From Streptomyces marianii (GTDB taxonomy: Bacteria > Actinomycetota > Actinomycetes > Streptomycetales > Streptomycetaceae), in the NCBI RefSeq assembly GCF_005795905.1, contig NZ_VAWE01000001.1:7181001-7245000 (forward strand): 64,000 nt of DNA. Direction: 5' to 3'. The notes beneath the pieces are model-generated. The model ran no database searches and had not been told where the DNA came from. It worked only from the letters and a program-made list of their open reading frames with translations. Both the position numbers and the translations under genes were made by a program. Below are positions 1 through 9,088 of this stretch, one piece after another. The stretch's first letter is position 1, and each line of letters begins with the position of its first letter.

Positions 1-1167
1 ATGCCCGCATCCCCGAGCACCGCCCGGGCCATCAACGACCGGCTCGCGCTGCGACTGCTGCAGCAGGAGGGCCCGTTGACGGCAGGCCAGCTGAAGACGC
101 TCACCGGACTCTCCCGGCCCTCCGTCGCGGACCTGGTGGAACGGCTCCAGGTGTCGGGGCTGATCCGGGTCGTGGGAGAGGCCGGCGAGAAGCGCCGCGG
201 GCCCAACGCCCGGCTGTACGGGATCGTCGCCGACCGCGCCCATCTCGCGGCCCTCGACGTCCGCACCCAGGGCCTCTCCGTCGTGGTCGCCGACCTGGTG
301 GGCGCCACACTCGCCGAGGCGACGCTGCCCATCGGCAGCGACACGGGCACGGATCCGGCCGTCGAGCGGGCCGTGGCCCTGCTGGAGAGCACGGCCCAGG
401 AGGCCGGTGTCCGGCGTCTGCACAGCGTCGGCATCGGCGCGCCGGGGCTGATCGACCCGGTCACGGGGGAGCTGCGGAACTCCACCAAGCTGCCCGCCTG
501 GCATCGCAGACTCGTCGCCGCCCTCCAGCAACGGCTCCCGGCGACCGTGCTCGTGGAGAACGAGACCAATCTCGCCGCCGTCGCCGAACAGCGCCTCGGG
601 TCCGCCCGCGGCCTGGACGACTTCGTCCTGCTCTGGCTCGGCCAGGGAGTCGGCGCGGCCGTCGTCCTCGGCGGCGCGTTGCGGCGGGGCGCGTCGGGCG
701 GCGCGGGGGAGATCGGCTTCCTGCCGGTGCCCGGCACCGGCGGGCTCCCGTCCGCGACGGGCTGCGACGCCGGTTTCCACGCGCTGGCGGGCGCGGCCGC
801 AGTCCGGGAACTCGCCGTGCACCACGGCATCGACGCGGAAGCCGAGGAGGCGGTACGGGCCGCGGCGGCGGGGAAGTGCCCCGGCGGGCGCGGCGAAGCC
901 TTCCTCGACGCGCTCGCCGGGCAGCTCGCGGTGGGGGCCGCCGCGGTCGCCGCCGTGCTCGACCCCGGCTGTGTGGTCCTCGGCGGGGAGATCGGGTACG
1001 CCGGCGGCGCGGCCCTCGCCGGACGGGTGGAGGCACGCCTGGCGGCCCTGTCGCCGCTGCCCACGGGCGTGCGGCCGACGGAGCTGGGCGGTGAGGCCGT
1101 GCTGCGGGGCGCCCTGCTCGCGGCCCGGGACGCGGCCCAGGCGGAGCTCTTCGCGCCGGCGCCCTGA
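1..1167 (+). CDS. ROK-family transcriptional regulator
   Basis: This 388-residue protein has an N-terminal MarR-like winged helix (about residues 10-70, with the recognition-helix stretch LSRPSVADLVERL). A ROK sugar-kinase-like fold follows (GIGAPGLIDPVTGEL near 140; VLVENETNLAAVAEQR near 185). The CxCGxxGC zinc motif of true ROK kinases is not intact: only GCDAGFH is seen at the equivalent place. The canonical DxGGT phosphate loop is also absent. It is therefore a regulator that senses a sugar or sugar phosphate rather than an active kinase. The ligand cannot be read from sequence. The ATG is the first base of the window, so the true start could lie upstream. A DasR/chitinase-type operator-like sequence lies about 100 bases past its stop. 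Confidence 0.85.
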   Translation: MPASPSTARAINDRLALRLLQQEGPLTAGQLKTLTGLSRPSVADLVERLQVSGLIRVVGEAGEKRRGPNARLYGIVADRAHLAALDVRTQGLSVVVADLVGATLAEATLPIGSDTGTDPAVERAVALLESTAQEAGVRRLHSVGIGAPGLIDPVTGELRNSTKLPAWHRRLVAALQQRLPATVLVENETNLAAVAEQRLGSARGLDDFVLLWLGQGVGAAVVLGGALRRGASGGAGEIGFLPVPGTGGLPSATGCDAGFHALAGAAAVRELAVHHGIDAEAEEAVRAAAAGKCPGGRGEAFLDALAGQLAVGAAAVAAVLDPGCVVLGGEIGYAGGAALAGRVEARLAALSPLPTGVRPTELGGEAVLRGALLAARDAAQAELFAPAP

Positions 1168-1244
1168 GGGTTCGCCTTGCCGCGGGTGTCCGTTGCGCCG
1201 TTGCCCCGGTGGGGTACGTGCCGGCCGCGGGGCGCATCAAGGGG

Positions 1245-1278
1245 ACTGGACCAGTGCGTTCAATAGGTCTGGACCATC
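1245..1278. promoter_or_regulatory. DasR (dre)-like / chitinase-promoter-type repeat
   Basis: The minus strand here reads TGGTCCAGACCT, then 11 bases, then TGGTCCAGTCCC. The first 12-mer matches, from memory, the direct repeat described in Streptomyces chitinase promoters. It is close to the dre consensus ACTGGTCTAGACCACT bound by the GlcNAc-responsive regulator DasR. It lies between the ROK gene and the FMN riboswitch, and no chitinase gene is present in the window. It may be a live DasR site or a promoter relic. Confidence 0.45.
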
Positions 1279-1370
1279 CCGGGTCGGTGGGCTCCTGTGA
1301 GCCAGCACACAGAGAATCGCCCGTATGGCCCGCCGGTGCTCGTGGCACACTGGGCCTGTATCAGCAGCAG

Positions 1371-1497
1371 CGCACTCCGGGGTCGGTGCAATTCCGAACC
1401 GGCGGTTACAGTCCGCGACCCGTCCGCAGCCAGCGGTCGGTTGACCAGGTGAAATTCCTGGACCGACGGTGAAAGTCCGGATGGGAGGCAGTGCGCG
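1371..1497 (+). ncRNA. FMN riboswitch (RFN element)
   Basis: The conserved RFN blocks are all visible in order: a closing stem GCGCACT/AGTGCGC, the GGTCGGTGCAATTCCGAACC stem region, GGCGGTTACAGTCCGCGACC, CCAGGTGAAATTCCTGGACC, then CGACGGTGAAAGTCCGGATG and GGGAGGCAGTGCGC. It precedes ribD by 165 bases on the same strand, so FMN should repress the ribD-ribH operon. Confidence 0.95.
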
Positions 1498-1523
1498 GCG
1501 GGCGGCCCTGGCGGTCCGCCGGC

Positions 1524-1578
1524 CGTAGCGGCTGATCGTCCTCGAAGGACACGCCGAGGACGGTCGCAACCGCTGACG
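1524..1578 (+). promoter_or_regulatory. Leader hairpin after the FMN aptamer (possible expression platform)
   Basis: CGTCCTCG (1537-1544) pairs with CGAGGACG (1555-1562), inside an outer AGCGG/CCGCT pairing. No T-run follows, so it is not a classic intrinsic terminator. It may be an anti-terminator or a Rho-dependent or translational platform between the aptamer and ribD. Confidence 0.35.
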
Positions 1579-1661
1579 CCGGCGTTTCCCGAGGTGCCGC
1601 GCCGCTTCTCTGTCGACATCGACAGCCCCGGAGTCCGTGCCCGAAGAGGCAGGAGGACCCG

Positions 1662-2738
1662 GTGGCCACCGCAGCCGACACGCACGCCATGCGCCGAGCC
1701 GTCGCGCTCGCCGCCCGCGGTCTCGGCTCCACCAGCCCCAACCCGGTCGTCGGGTGCGTCGTCACCGACGCGTCCGGGCGCCGGGTCGGCGAGGGCTTCC
1801 ACCAGCGCGCCGGCGGCCCCCATGCGGAGATCCACGCCCTCCGGGAAGCGGGCGGGCACGCACGCGGCGGCACGGCGTACGTCACCCTCGAGCCCTGCAA
1901 CCACACCGGCCGCACCGGCCCCTGTGCCCAGGCCCTGGTCGAGGCCGGGATCGCCCGTGTCGTGTACGCGGTCGCCGACCCGAATCCTCAGGCCACCGGA
2001 GGGGCGGACACCCTGCGCGCGGCCGGCGTCCAGGTCGAGCAGGGCCTTCTCGAGGAGGAAGCGGAGGCAGGCAACACCGCCTGGCTCACCGCGGTGCGGC
2101 TGCGCCGCCCCCACGTCGTGTGGAAGTACGCCGCCACCCTCGACGGCCGGATCGCCGCCGCAGACGGGACCAGCCGCTGGATCAGCTCGGCCGAGTCCCG
2201 TGCCGACGTCCACAGGCTGCGCGCCGAAGCCGACGCCGTGGTCGTCGGCTCGGGCACGGCCCGTGCCGACGACCCGCAACTCGCGGTCCGCGGCATCGAC
2301 GGCGCCACCCAGCCGCTGCGGGTCGTGCTCGACACCGAGGCCCGGGCCGTGAAGCCCGGAGCCCGGGTCCTCGACGCGGCCGCCCCCACCCTCGTCGCCG
2401 TCGCCGAGGACGCCGAGACCGCCCTCCCCGGCGTGCTGCGGCTGCCCCGGGACGGCCGCGGCCTGTCCGTCCCCGCCCTCCTCGAAGCGCTGTACGCGCG
2501 CGGCGTCCGCTCCGTGCTCCTCGAAGGCGGTCCCACGCTCGCCGGATCCTTCGTCGCCGCGGGCTGCGTCGACCGAGTCGTCGGCTACCTCGCGCCCGTA
2601 CTCCTCGGCGACGGCCCCGCGGCCCTCGCGGGCGCCGGAATCACCACCATCACCGAAGCGTTGCGGCTCGACGTGGCCGAGACCGTGCGTCTCGGCCCCG
2701 ATCTGCGCATCACCGCGACCATCCCCAAGGGAGCCTGA
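1662..2738 (+). CDS. ribD: Bifunctional diaminohydroxyphosphoribosylaminopyrimidine deaminase / 5-amino-6-(5-phosphoribosylamino)uracil reductase
   Basis: RibD carries out the deamination and the NADPH-dependent reduction that follow GTP cyclohydrolase II in riboflavin synthesis. The N-terminal cytidine-deaminase-like domain shows the zinc and catalytic motif HAE at residues 54-56 plus C79 and C88 in PCNHTGRTGPC. The C-terminal RibD_C reductase domain spans roughly 145-355 (VVWKYAATLDGRIAA, LLEGGPTLAGSF). At 358 residues it is full length. The GTG start at 1662 is preceded by AGGAGG six bases upstream. It is the first gene after the FMN riboswitch, and ribE begins two bases after its stop. 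Confidence 0.96.
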   Translation: MATAADTHAMRRAVALAARGLGSTSPNPVVGCVVTDASGRRVGEGFHQRAGGPHAEIHALREAGGHARGGTAYVTLEPCNHTGRTGPCAQALVEAGIARVVYAVADPNPQATGGADTLRAAGVQVEQGLLEEEAEAGNTAWLTAVRLRRPHVVWKYAATLDGRIAAADGTSRWISSAESRADVHRLRAEADAVVVGSGTARADDPQLAVRGIDGATQPLRVVLDTEARAVKPGARVLDAAAPTLVAVAEDAETALPGVLRLPRDGRGLSVPALLEALYARGVRSVLLEGGPTLAGSFVAAGCVDRVVGYLAPVLLGDGPAALAGAGITTITEALRLDVAETVRLGPDLRITATIPKGA

Positions 2739-2740
2739 CA

Positions 2741-3358
2741 GTGTTCACCGGAATCGTCGAAGAGCTGGGTGAGGTCACCGCCGTGGAGGACCTCGGCGAC
2801 GCCTCCCGCTTCCGAGTGCGCGGACCCGTCGTCACCGAGGGGGCCAAGCACGGCGACTCCATCGCGGTCAACGGTGTCTGCCTCACCGTCGTGGAGGCCG
2901 CCGACGGCGAGTTCACCGCCGATGTGATGGCCGAGACGCTGAAGCGCTCCGGCCTCGGTGCGCTCGACGCCGGCTCCCGGGTCAACCTGGAGCGGCCCAT
3001 GGTCGCCGACGGGCGCTTCGGCGGGCACATCGTCCAGGGGCACGTCGACGGCACGGGCACGGTCGTCGAGCGCACCCCGTCCGAGCACTGGGAGATCGTC
3101 AAGGTCTCCCTCCCGGCCGAGCTCTCCCGCTACGTCGTGGAGAAGGGCTCCATCACGGTCGACGGCGTCAGCCTCACCGTCGTCGACGCCGGCCGGGACC
3201 ACTTCACCGTCAGCCTGATCCCCACCACCCTCGCGCTGACCACGCTCGGCACCAAGCAGCCCGGCGACCCGGTCAACCTCGAGGTCGACGTCGTCGCCAA
3301 GTACGTCGAGCGGATGCTCGGCGACCGCTCCGACCGTGCGGGGGGGACCGCCGAGTGA
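2741..3358 (+). CDS. ribE: Riboflavin synthase, alpha subunit
   Basis: This enzyme dismutates two 6,7-dimethyl-8-ribityllumazine molecules into riboflavin and a pyrimidinedione. The 205 residues contain the two homologous lumazine-binding halves. The N-terminal half starts with the hallmark FTGIVEELG and includes [12 protein letters not shown]. The second half begins near 95 ([13 protein letters not shown]) and repeats the motif as [14 protein letters not shown]. The GTG start two bases after the ribD stop implies translational coupling. The stop overlaps the next gene by four bases (GTGA). The organism uses this trimeric enzyme together with the lumazine synthase encoded further down the operon. 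Confidence 0.96.
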   Translation: MFTGIVEELGEVTAVEDLGDASRFRVRGPVVTEGAKHGDSIAVNGVCLTVVEAADGEFTADVMAETLKRSGLGALDAGSRVNLERPMVADGRFGGHIVQGHVDGTGTVVERTPSEHWEIVKVSLPAELSRYVVEKGSITVDGVSLTVVDAGRDHFTVSLIPTTLALTTLGTKQPGDPVNLEVDVVAKYVERMLGDRSDRAGGTAE

Positions 3359-3999
3359 GCGCCGTCGACTGGCTGAACTCCGAGGCGTTCACCGCCTTCG
3401 GCCAGCACATCAAGTGGTCCGACATGACCGGCAACGTGATCGGGCTGACCGCCCTCGCGCTCGGCTGGCGCCGCTCCATATGGACCTGGCCCGCCCAGTT
3501 CCTGTCCGGCCTCATCCTCTTCGCCGCGTTCGCCCCCCATCTGACCGGCAGCGCCGGCAAGCAGGTGGTCGTGATGGCCGTGGCCGGCTGGGGCTGGTGG
3601 CAGTGGACCCGGGGCCGGGGACAGGCCCAGGACGGCTCCATCGCCGTCCGCTTCGCCACCTGGCCCGAACGCGGACTCATGCTCGCCGTGGCCGCCCTCG
3701 GAACCGTCGCCGTCGCCCTGCTCTTCACGGCCTACCCCACGCTGTCGTGGGACCCCTGGCCGGACGCCTACATCTTCGTCGGCACGCTCGTCGCCATGTA
3801 CGCCCAGGCCCGCGGCATGGTCGAGTTCTGGTTCGCCTGGCTCCTCGTCGATCTCGTCGGCGTGCCGCTGAACTTCGCCAACGGCTACGCCTTCTCCGGT
3901 TTCGTCTACGTCATCTACGGCGCGCTCGTCCTGTGGGGCATGCGCGACTGGTGGCTCCGGTCCCGTACGACCACTGCTCTGGAAGGAGCGGCAGCATGA
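3355..3999 (+). CDS. ribM: PnuC-family vitamin transporter, probable riboflavin importer
   Basis: The 214-residue integral membrane protein has about seven hydrophobic segments and the PnuC-family look ([49 protein letters not shown]). Classical PnuC imports nicotinamide riboside. Members embedded in actinobacterial rib operons (PnuX/RibM, shown in Corynebacterium and S. davawensis) import riboflavin and its analogues. The position between ribE and ribBA under an FMN riboswitch, with four-base overlaps on both sides, favours the riboflavin assignment. That substrate is inferred from context, not from a diagnostic residue. Confidence 0.85.
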   Translation: MSAVDWLNSEAFTAFGQHIKWSDMTGNVIGLTALALGWRRSIWTWPAQFLSGLILFAAFAPHLTGSAGKQVVVMAVAGWGWWQWTRGRGQAQDGSIAVRFATWPERGLMLAVAALGTVAVALLFTAYPTLSWDPWPDAYIFVGTLVAMYAQARGMVEFWFAWLLVDLVGVPLNFANGYAFSGFVYVIYGALVLWGMRDWWLRSRTTTALEGAAA

Positions 4000-5336
4000 G
4001 CGTCCGCCCGTCTCCCACCACCGCCCTGCCGGACTCGGCGGGCCCCGTCGCCCCGTCGCCCTGGTTCCCGGCCGACGGCACCGAGGACGATCTCCGCCTC
4101 GACCCGGTCGAGCGGGCCATTCGCGACATCGCCGCCGGCCGGCCCGTCGTGGTCGTCGACGACGAGGACCGCGAGAACGAGGGCGACCTCGTCATCGCCG
4201 CCGAGAAGGCCACCCCGGAGATCGTCGCCTTCATGATGAGCGAGTGCCGCGGACTGATCTGCGCGCCCATGGAAAGCGAGGAGCTGGAGCGGCTCGAGCT
4301 GCCCCAGATGGTGGCGCACAACACCGAATCGATGAGCACGGCGTTCACCGTCTCCGTCGACGCCGGACCCGCGCACGGGGTGACCACCGGCATCTCGGCC
4401 GCCGACCGCGCCACCACCCTGCGGCTGCTGGCGGGCGGCACCGCGGGCGCGGCCGACTTCGTCCGCCCCGGCCACATCTTCCCGCTGCGCGCCCGGCCCG
4501 GCGGTGTCCTGGTGCGCCCGGGCCACACCGAGGCCGCCGTGGACCTCGCCCGGCTCGCGGGACTGCGCCCCGCCGGGGCGATCGTCGAGATCGCCGGCGA
4601 GGACGGGGTGATGCTGCGGCTGCCCGAACTGGTGCCCTTCGCCCGCAAGCACGGACTCACGATCATCTCCATCGAGGACCTGATCGCCTACCGCCGCAGC
4701 GCGGAGCCGACCGTCCGCCGCGAGGCCGAGGTCGACCTGCCCACCGCGCACGGCGCGTTCACGGCCTACGGCTACCGCTCCACCGTGGACGGCGTCGAGC
4801 ACATCGCGCTCGTCCACGGCGACATCGGCGACGGCGAGGACGTCCTGGTCCGCGTCCACTCCGAGTGCCTGACCGGCGACATCTTCCACTCGCTGCGCTG
4901 CGACTGCGGCCCGCAGCTGCGGGAGTCCATGGAGCGCGTCACCGAGCAGGGCCGGGGCGTGGTGGTCTACCTCCGCGGCCACGAGGGCCGGGGCATCGGA
5001 CTGCTCTCCAAGCTCCGCGCGTACGAGCTGCAGGAACAAGGCCGCGACACGCTGGACGCCAACCTCGAGCTCGGGCTGCCCGCCGACGCCCGCGACTACG
5101 ACGCCGGCGCGCGGATCCTGGACGACCTCGGCGTACGCAGCCTCCGGCTGATGACCAACAACCCCGACAAGACCGCCGCCCTGCTCCGGCACGGACTGAA
5201 GGTCGTCGACCGGGTGGCCATGCCCGTGCAGGCGGGCGAGCACAACCTGCGGTACCTGCGCACCAAGCGCGACCGGATGGGGCACGACCTGCCCTGGCTC
5301 GACACCGCGACGGCGTCGACCTGCGGCAACCAGTAA
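3996..5336 (+). CDS. ribBA: Bifunctional 3,4-dihydroxy-2-butanone 4-phosphate synthase / GTP cyclohydrolase II
   Basis: This protein supplies both precursors of riboflavin. The N-terminal DHBP synthase domain (about 38-235) carries the acidic metal-binding loop [10 protein letters not shown] at 55-64 and the ISAADRATT stretch. The C-terminal GTP cyclohydrolase II domain (about 240-445) carries the zinc ligands C291, C302 and C304 in [17 protein letters not shown], plus [10 protein letters not shown]. At 446 residues it matches the usual fused enzyme, and both active sites appear intact. The ATG start at 3996 overlaps the ribM stop (ATGA). GAAGGAG lies upstream. The 39-base gap to ribH holds only a spacer and that gene's ribosome-binding site. 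Confidence 0.96.
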   Translation: MSVRPSPTTALPDSAGPVAPSPWFPADGTEDDLRLDPVERAIRDIAAGRPVVVVDDEDRENEGDLVIAAEKATPEIVAFMMSECRGLICAPMESEELERLELPQMVAHNTESMSTAFTVSVDAGPAHGVTTGISAADRATTLRLLAGGTAGAADFVRPGHIFPLRARPGGVLVRPGHTEAAVDLARLAGLRPAGAIVEIAGEDGVMLRLPELVPFARKHGLTIISIEDLIAYRRSAEPTVRREAEVDLPTAHGAFTAYGYRSTVDGVEHIALVHGDIGDGEDVLVRVHSECLTGDIFHSLRCDCGPQLRESMERVTEQGRGVVVYLRGHEGRGIGLLSKLRAYELQEQGRDTLDANLELGLPADARDYDAGARILDDLGVRSLRLMTNNPDKTAALLRHGLKVVDRVAMPVQAGEHNLRYLRTKRDRMGHDLPWLDTATASTCGNQ

Positions 5337-5861
<525 letters not shown>

Positions 5862-5894
5862 GGAGGGTCCACTTCCGCGTAGGGTGGGACCACC

Positions 5895-6167
5895 ATGTCC
5901 AAGAAGACGTTCGAGGAGCTCTTCGCCGAGCTCCAGCACAAGGCCGCCAACGGCGACCCCGCGACCTCCCGCACCGCCGAGCTGGTGGACAAGGGCGTCC
6001 ATGCCATCGGCAAGAAGGTCGTCGAGGAGGCCGCCGAGGTGTGGATGGCCGCCGAGTACGAGGGCAAGGAAGCCGCCGCCGAGGAGATCTCGCAGCTGCT
6101 GTACCACGTCCAGGTGATGATGGTCGCGCGAGGGATCAGCCTCGACGACGTCTACGCCCATCTCTGA
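5895..6167 (+). CDS. hisE: Phosphoribosyl-ATP pyrophosphohydrolase
   Basis: HisE performs the second step of histidine synthesis, hydrolysing phosphoribosyl-ATP to phosphoribosyl-AMP. The 90-residue all-helical protein has the MazG-like signature [14 protein letters not shown] followed by [19 protein letters not shown], which supplies the acidic metal ligands. The length is typical of the monofunctional actinobacterial enzyme. It lies just upstream of hisG, the standard actinobacterial arrangement, with 68 bases between them. Confidence 0.95.
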   Translation: MSKKTFEELFAELQHKAANGDPATSRTAELVDKGVHAIGKKVVEEAAEVWMAAEYEGKEAAAEEISQLLYHVQVMMVARGISLDDVYAHL

Positions 6168-6235
6168 GCACACTCGTTCCGTACACCCGAACACTCCCCA
6201 CGCAAGCACCTACGCACCCGAAGGAAGCCCGTCTC

Positions 6236-7084
6236 ATGCTGCGCATCGCCGTCCCCAACAAGGGTTCACTCTCCGGACCTGCGGGGGAGATGCTCCATGA
6301 GGCGGGCTACCTCCAGCGCAAGGACTCCAAGGAACTCGTGCTCGTCGACCCCGAGAACGAGGTCGAGTTCTTCTACCTCCGCCCGCGCGACATCGCGATC
6401 TACGTCAGCTCGGGCCGCCTCGACATCGGCATCACCGGACGGGACCTGCTCCTCGACTCCGGCGCCAACGCCGAGGAGATCCTCCAGCTCGGCTTCGCCC
6501 GCTCCACGTTCCGCTACGCCACCAAGCCCGGAACGGCCTCCGGCGTCGAGGAGTTCGGCGGTCTGACGATCGCCACCTCGTACGAGGGCATCGTCGCCAA
6601 GCACCTCGCGGACAAGGGCATCGACGCGTCCGTCGTCCACCTCGACGGAGCCGTGGAGACCGCGATCGAGCTGGGAGTCGCCCAGGTCATCGCCGACGTC
6701 GTGGAGACCGGCACGAGCCTGCGCAACGCCGGCCTCGGGGTCATCGGCGAGCCGATCCTCACCTCCGAGGCCGTCGTGATCCGCCGCACGGGCGCCGAGG
6801 CCGACGACCCCAAGGTGCAGCAGTTCCTCCGCCGCCTCCAGGGTGTCCTGGTCGCGCGCTCCTACGTGATGATGGACTACGACTGCCGGGTCGAGCACCT
6901 GGAGAAGGCCGTCGCGCTCACCCCGGGCCTGGAGTCGCCGACCGTCTCCCCGCTGCACCACGAGGGCTGGGTCGCCGTCCGCGCCATGGTCCCGGCCAAG
7001 GAGGCACAGCGGATCATGGACGACCTCTACGACCTGGGTGCCCGCGCGATCCTGACGACGGCGATCCACGCCTGCCGTCTCTGA
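6236..7084 (+). CDS. hisG: ATP phosphoribosyltransferase (long form)
   Basis: HisG commits ATP and PRPP to histidine synthesis. The 282-residue length is that of the HisG(L) form, whose C-terminal regulatory ACT-like domain (about 205-282) binds histidine as feedback inhibitor. The catalytic part begins LRIAVPNKGSL and includes the PRPP loop region EIGVAQVIADVVETGTSLR near 145-160. The ATG start at 6236 has AAGGAAG eight bases upstream. Earlier in-frame starts give an N-terminal tail unlike the family. It forms a likely operon with hisE. Confidence 0.96.
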   Translation: MLRIAVPNKGSLSGPAGEMLHEAGYLQRKDSKELVLVDPENEVEFFYLRPRDIAIYVSSGRLDIGITGRDLLLDSGANAEEILQLGFARSTFRYATKPGTASGVEEFGGLTIATSYEGIVAKHLADKGIDASVVHLDGAVETAIELGVAQVIADVVETGTSLRNAGLGVIGEPILTSEAVVIRRTGAEADDPKVQQFLRRLQGVLVARSYVMMDYDCRVEHLEKAVALTPGLESPTVSPLHHEGWVAVRAMVPAKEAQRIMDDLYDLGARAILTTAIHACRL

Positions 7085-7104
7085 GGACCGGGACGGCACG
7101 GAGC

Positions 7105-7563
7105 ATGTACATGGACCAACAAGAGCTGCCCACGCTCCCGGTGACCTTCCGGCCCACCCGCACGCGGGCGGTCCTGCTGTCCGTCGGGACCGTGATGTTC
7201 GCGGTGATCACCGCGGTCGCCGTCGCGCTGGAGAAGCTCAGTCCGGGGGAGCGGATCAGCTTCGTCCTGACCGCGGTGCTGTTCTTCGCCGTGCTGGCGC
7301 TGCTCAGCCGTCCCAAGGTCGTCGCCGACGACCGGGGCGTCACGGTCGTCAACCTCACCCGGACCCGCAGGCTCGACTGGGCGGAGATCCTCCGTGTCAA
7401 CCTCCGTCCGGGTGACCCCTGGGTGTTCCTCGATCTGAGTGACGGCACCAGCCTCCCGGTCCTCGGGATCCAGCCCGGAATCGCCCGCCACCACGCCATC
7501 CGCGACGCCCGGGCGCTGCGGCTGCTCGCCGAATCGCGAGGCACCGGCACGGACGACCGCTGA
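7105..7563 (+). CDS. PH-domain membrane protein (bPH_6-like)
   Basis: This 152-residue protein has two adjacent hydrophobic segments (about 25-45 and 52-68). A short beta-rich bacterial PH-like domain follows (VVADDRGVTVVNLTRTRRL, WAEILRVNLRPGDPW). This is the common actinobacterial architecture with a TM hairpin and a cytoplasmic PH domain. Its function is unknown. Another ATG lies two codons downstream of the start. It follows hisG by 20 bases and is probably on the same transcript. A small GC hairpin just after the stop may end it. Confidence 0.75.
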   Translation: MYMDQQELPTLPVTFRPTRTRAVLLSVGTVMFAVITAVAVALEKLSPGERISFVLTAVLFFAVLALLSRPKVVADDRGVTVVNLTRTRRLDWAEILRVNLRPGDPWVFLDLSDGTSLPVLGIQPGIARHHAIRDARALRLLAESRGTGTDDR

Positions 7564-7747
7564 GCCCCTGCCCCTCGGGGCGGACTCGTGATTACTCTTT
7601 ACCCGGAGGCGCCGAGTGCGCCTCCGCCTCACACCTGTGGGCCGGCCACGGCCCGTAAGGCACCCTGCGACCCGAGGAGTGACCCTCTCCGGCAATGGAC
7701 GGATCGTCCGGTAGTACCTGCGCCGCCCCCTCCCAGGAGGCGGCGGC

Positions 7748-9088
7748 ATGATCATCCCGCTACTGCTGCTCCTCGCGGCATTCCTCCTCATCCTCGCCAA
7801 CGGGTTCTTCGTGGCCGCCGAGTTCGGCCTGGTCACCGTCGAGCGCGCGGACGCCGAACGTGCCGCCGCCGAGGGCGACCGCCGCGCCGGGACCGTCGTC
7901 CGGGCCCTGCGCGAGCTTTCGTTCCAGCTCTCCGGCACCCAGCTCGGCATCACCATCACCTCCCTCGTCGTCGGCATGCTGGCCGAGCCGGCGCTCGCCC
8001 GGCTGCTCGGCGGCCCGCTCGCCGCGGCCGGGATCCCCGGCGGGGCCGTCCCCGGCGTCGCCGTCGTGATCGGCATGCTGCTCGCCTCCGCCGTCCAGAT
8101 GGTGGTCGGCGAGCTCGTCCCGAAGAACTGGGCCGTGTCGCGGCCGCTGCAGGTCGCCCGGTTCGTGGCCGGCCCGCAGCACCGCTTCTCGGCGGTGTTC
8201 CGGCCCGTGATCGCCCTGCTCAACGCCGTGGCCAACCGTCTCGTCAGGGCGTTCGGCGTGGAACCCGCCGAGGAGCTGGCCTCCGCCCGTACACCCGGTG
8301 AACTGGTCTCCCTCGCCCGTCACTCGGCCCGTGCCGGAGCCCTCGAGGAGGACACGGCGGACCTCTTCGTCCGGACCCTCTCGCTCGGCGGGCTCACCGC
8401 CCAGCACGTGATGACCCCGCGGGTGAAGATGAGCGCCCTGCAGTCCGACGCGACCGCGGCGGACGTCCTCAATCTGACCCGGGCCACCGGGCTCTCCCGG
8501 TTCCCCGTCTACCGGGACCGCATCGACGAGATCGTCGGCATGGTCCACCTCAAGAACGCCCTGGCGGTGCCGGCTCACGCGCGGCTGCGCACCCCGGTCG
8601 GCCGTATCGCCGTGCCCCCGCTGCTCGTGCCCGAGACCCTGCCGGTGCGGCAGCTGCTCGGGCGGCTGCGCAGCGAGCAGCCCATCGCCGTGGTCGTCGA
8701 CGAGTACGGCGGCACCGCCGGCGTCGTCACCCTGGAGGACATCGTCGAGGAGATCGTCGGCGAGGTCCGCGACGAGCACGACGCCGAGGCCGACGGCCGG
8801 CCCGAGCTGGCTCCGGCCCCGCCCGAGGACGGCAGCCCGGCCTGGGAGGCCGACGGCAGCTGCCGCGTCCTCACCCTGCGGCGGATAGGCCTCGACGTGC
8901 CCGACGGCCCGTACGAGACCGTCGCCGGTCTCGTCGCCGACCTCCTCGGCCGGATCCCGGCGCCCGGTGACCGGGCGGAGCTGCCCGGCTGGCGGCTCTC
9001 GGTCCGCCAGGTCGACCGATACCGCGCCGAACGGGTCAGGCTCGTCCGCACGGTGGACGCCCAGGCCATGGCGGAGGCCGCCCGATGA
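7748..9088 (+). CDS. CNNM/CBS-domain membrane protein (hemolysin / CorC family)
   Basis: The 446-residue protein begins with a CNNM (DUF21) transmembrane domain (FLLILANGFFVAAEFGLV; MVVGELVPKNWAVSRPLQ). A tandem CBS pair follows (about 215-335; MTPRVKMSALQSD, VVDEYGGTAGVVTLEDIVEE), then a CorC_HlyC domain (about 355-435). Homologues act in Mg2+/Co2+ homeostasis or efflux, with the CBS pair sensing adenine nucleotides. The old hemolysin label is not supported as a function. The ATG at 7748 has AGGAGG upstream. The gene overlaps the next by four bases (ATGA), and the pair probably works together. Confidence 0.9.
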   Translation: MIIPLLLLLAAFLLILANGFFVAAEFGLVTVERADAERAAAEGDRRAGTVVRALRELSFQLSGTQLGITITSLVVGMLAEPALARLLGGPLAAAGIPGGAVPGVAVVIGMLLASAVQMVVGELVPKNWAVSRPLQVARFVAGPQHRFSAVFRPVIALLNAVANRLVRAFGVEPAEELASARTPGELVSLARHSARAGALEEDTADLFVRTLSLGGLTAQHVMTPRVKMSALQSDATAADVLNLTRATGLSRFPVYRDRIDEIVGMVHLKNALAVPAHARLRTPVGRIAVPPLLVPETLPVRQLLGRLRSEQPIAVVVDEYGGTAGVVTLEDIVEEIVGEVRDEHDAEADGRPELAPAPPEDGSPAWEADGSCRVLTLRRIGLDVPDGPYETVAGLVADLLGRIPAPGDRAELPGWRLSVRQVDRYRAERVRLVRTVDAQAMAEAAR

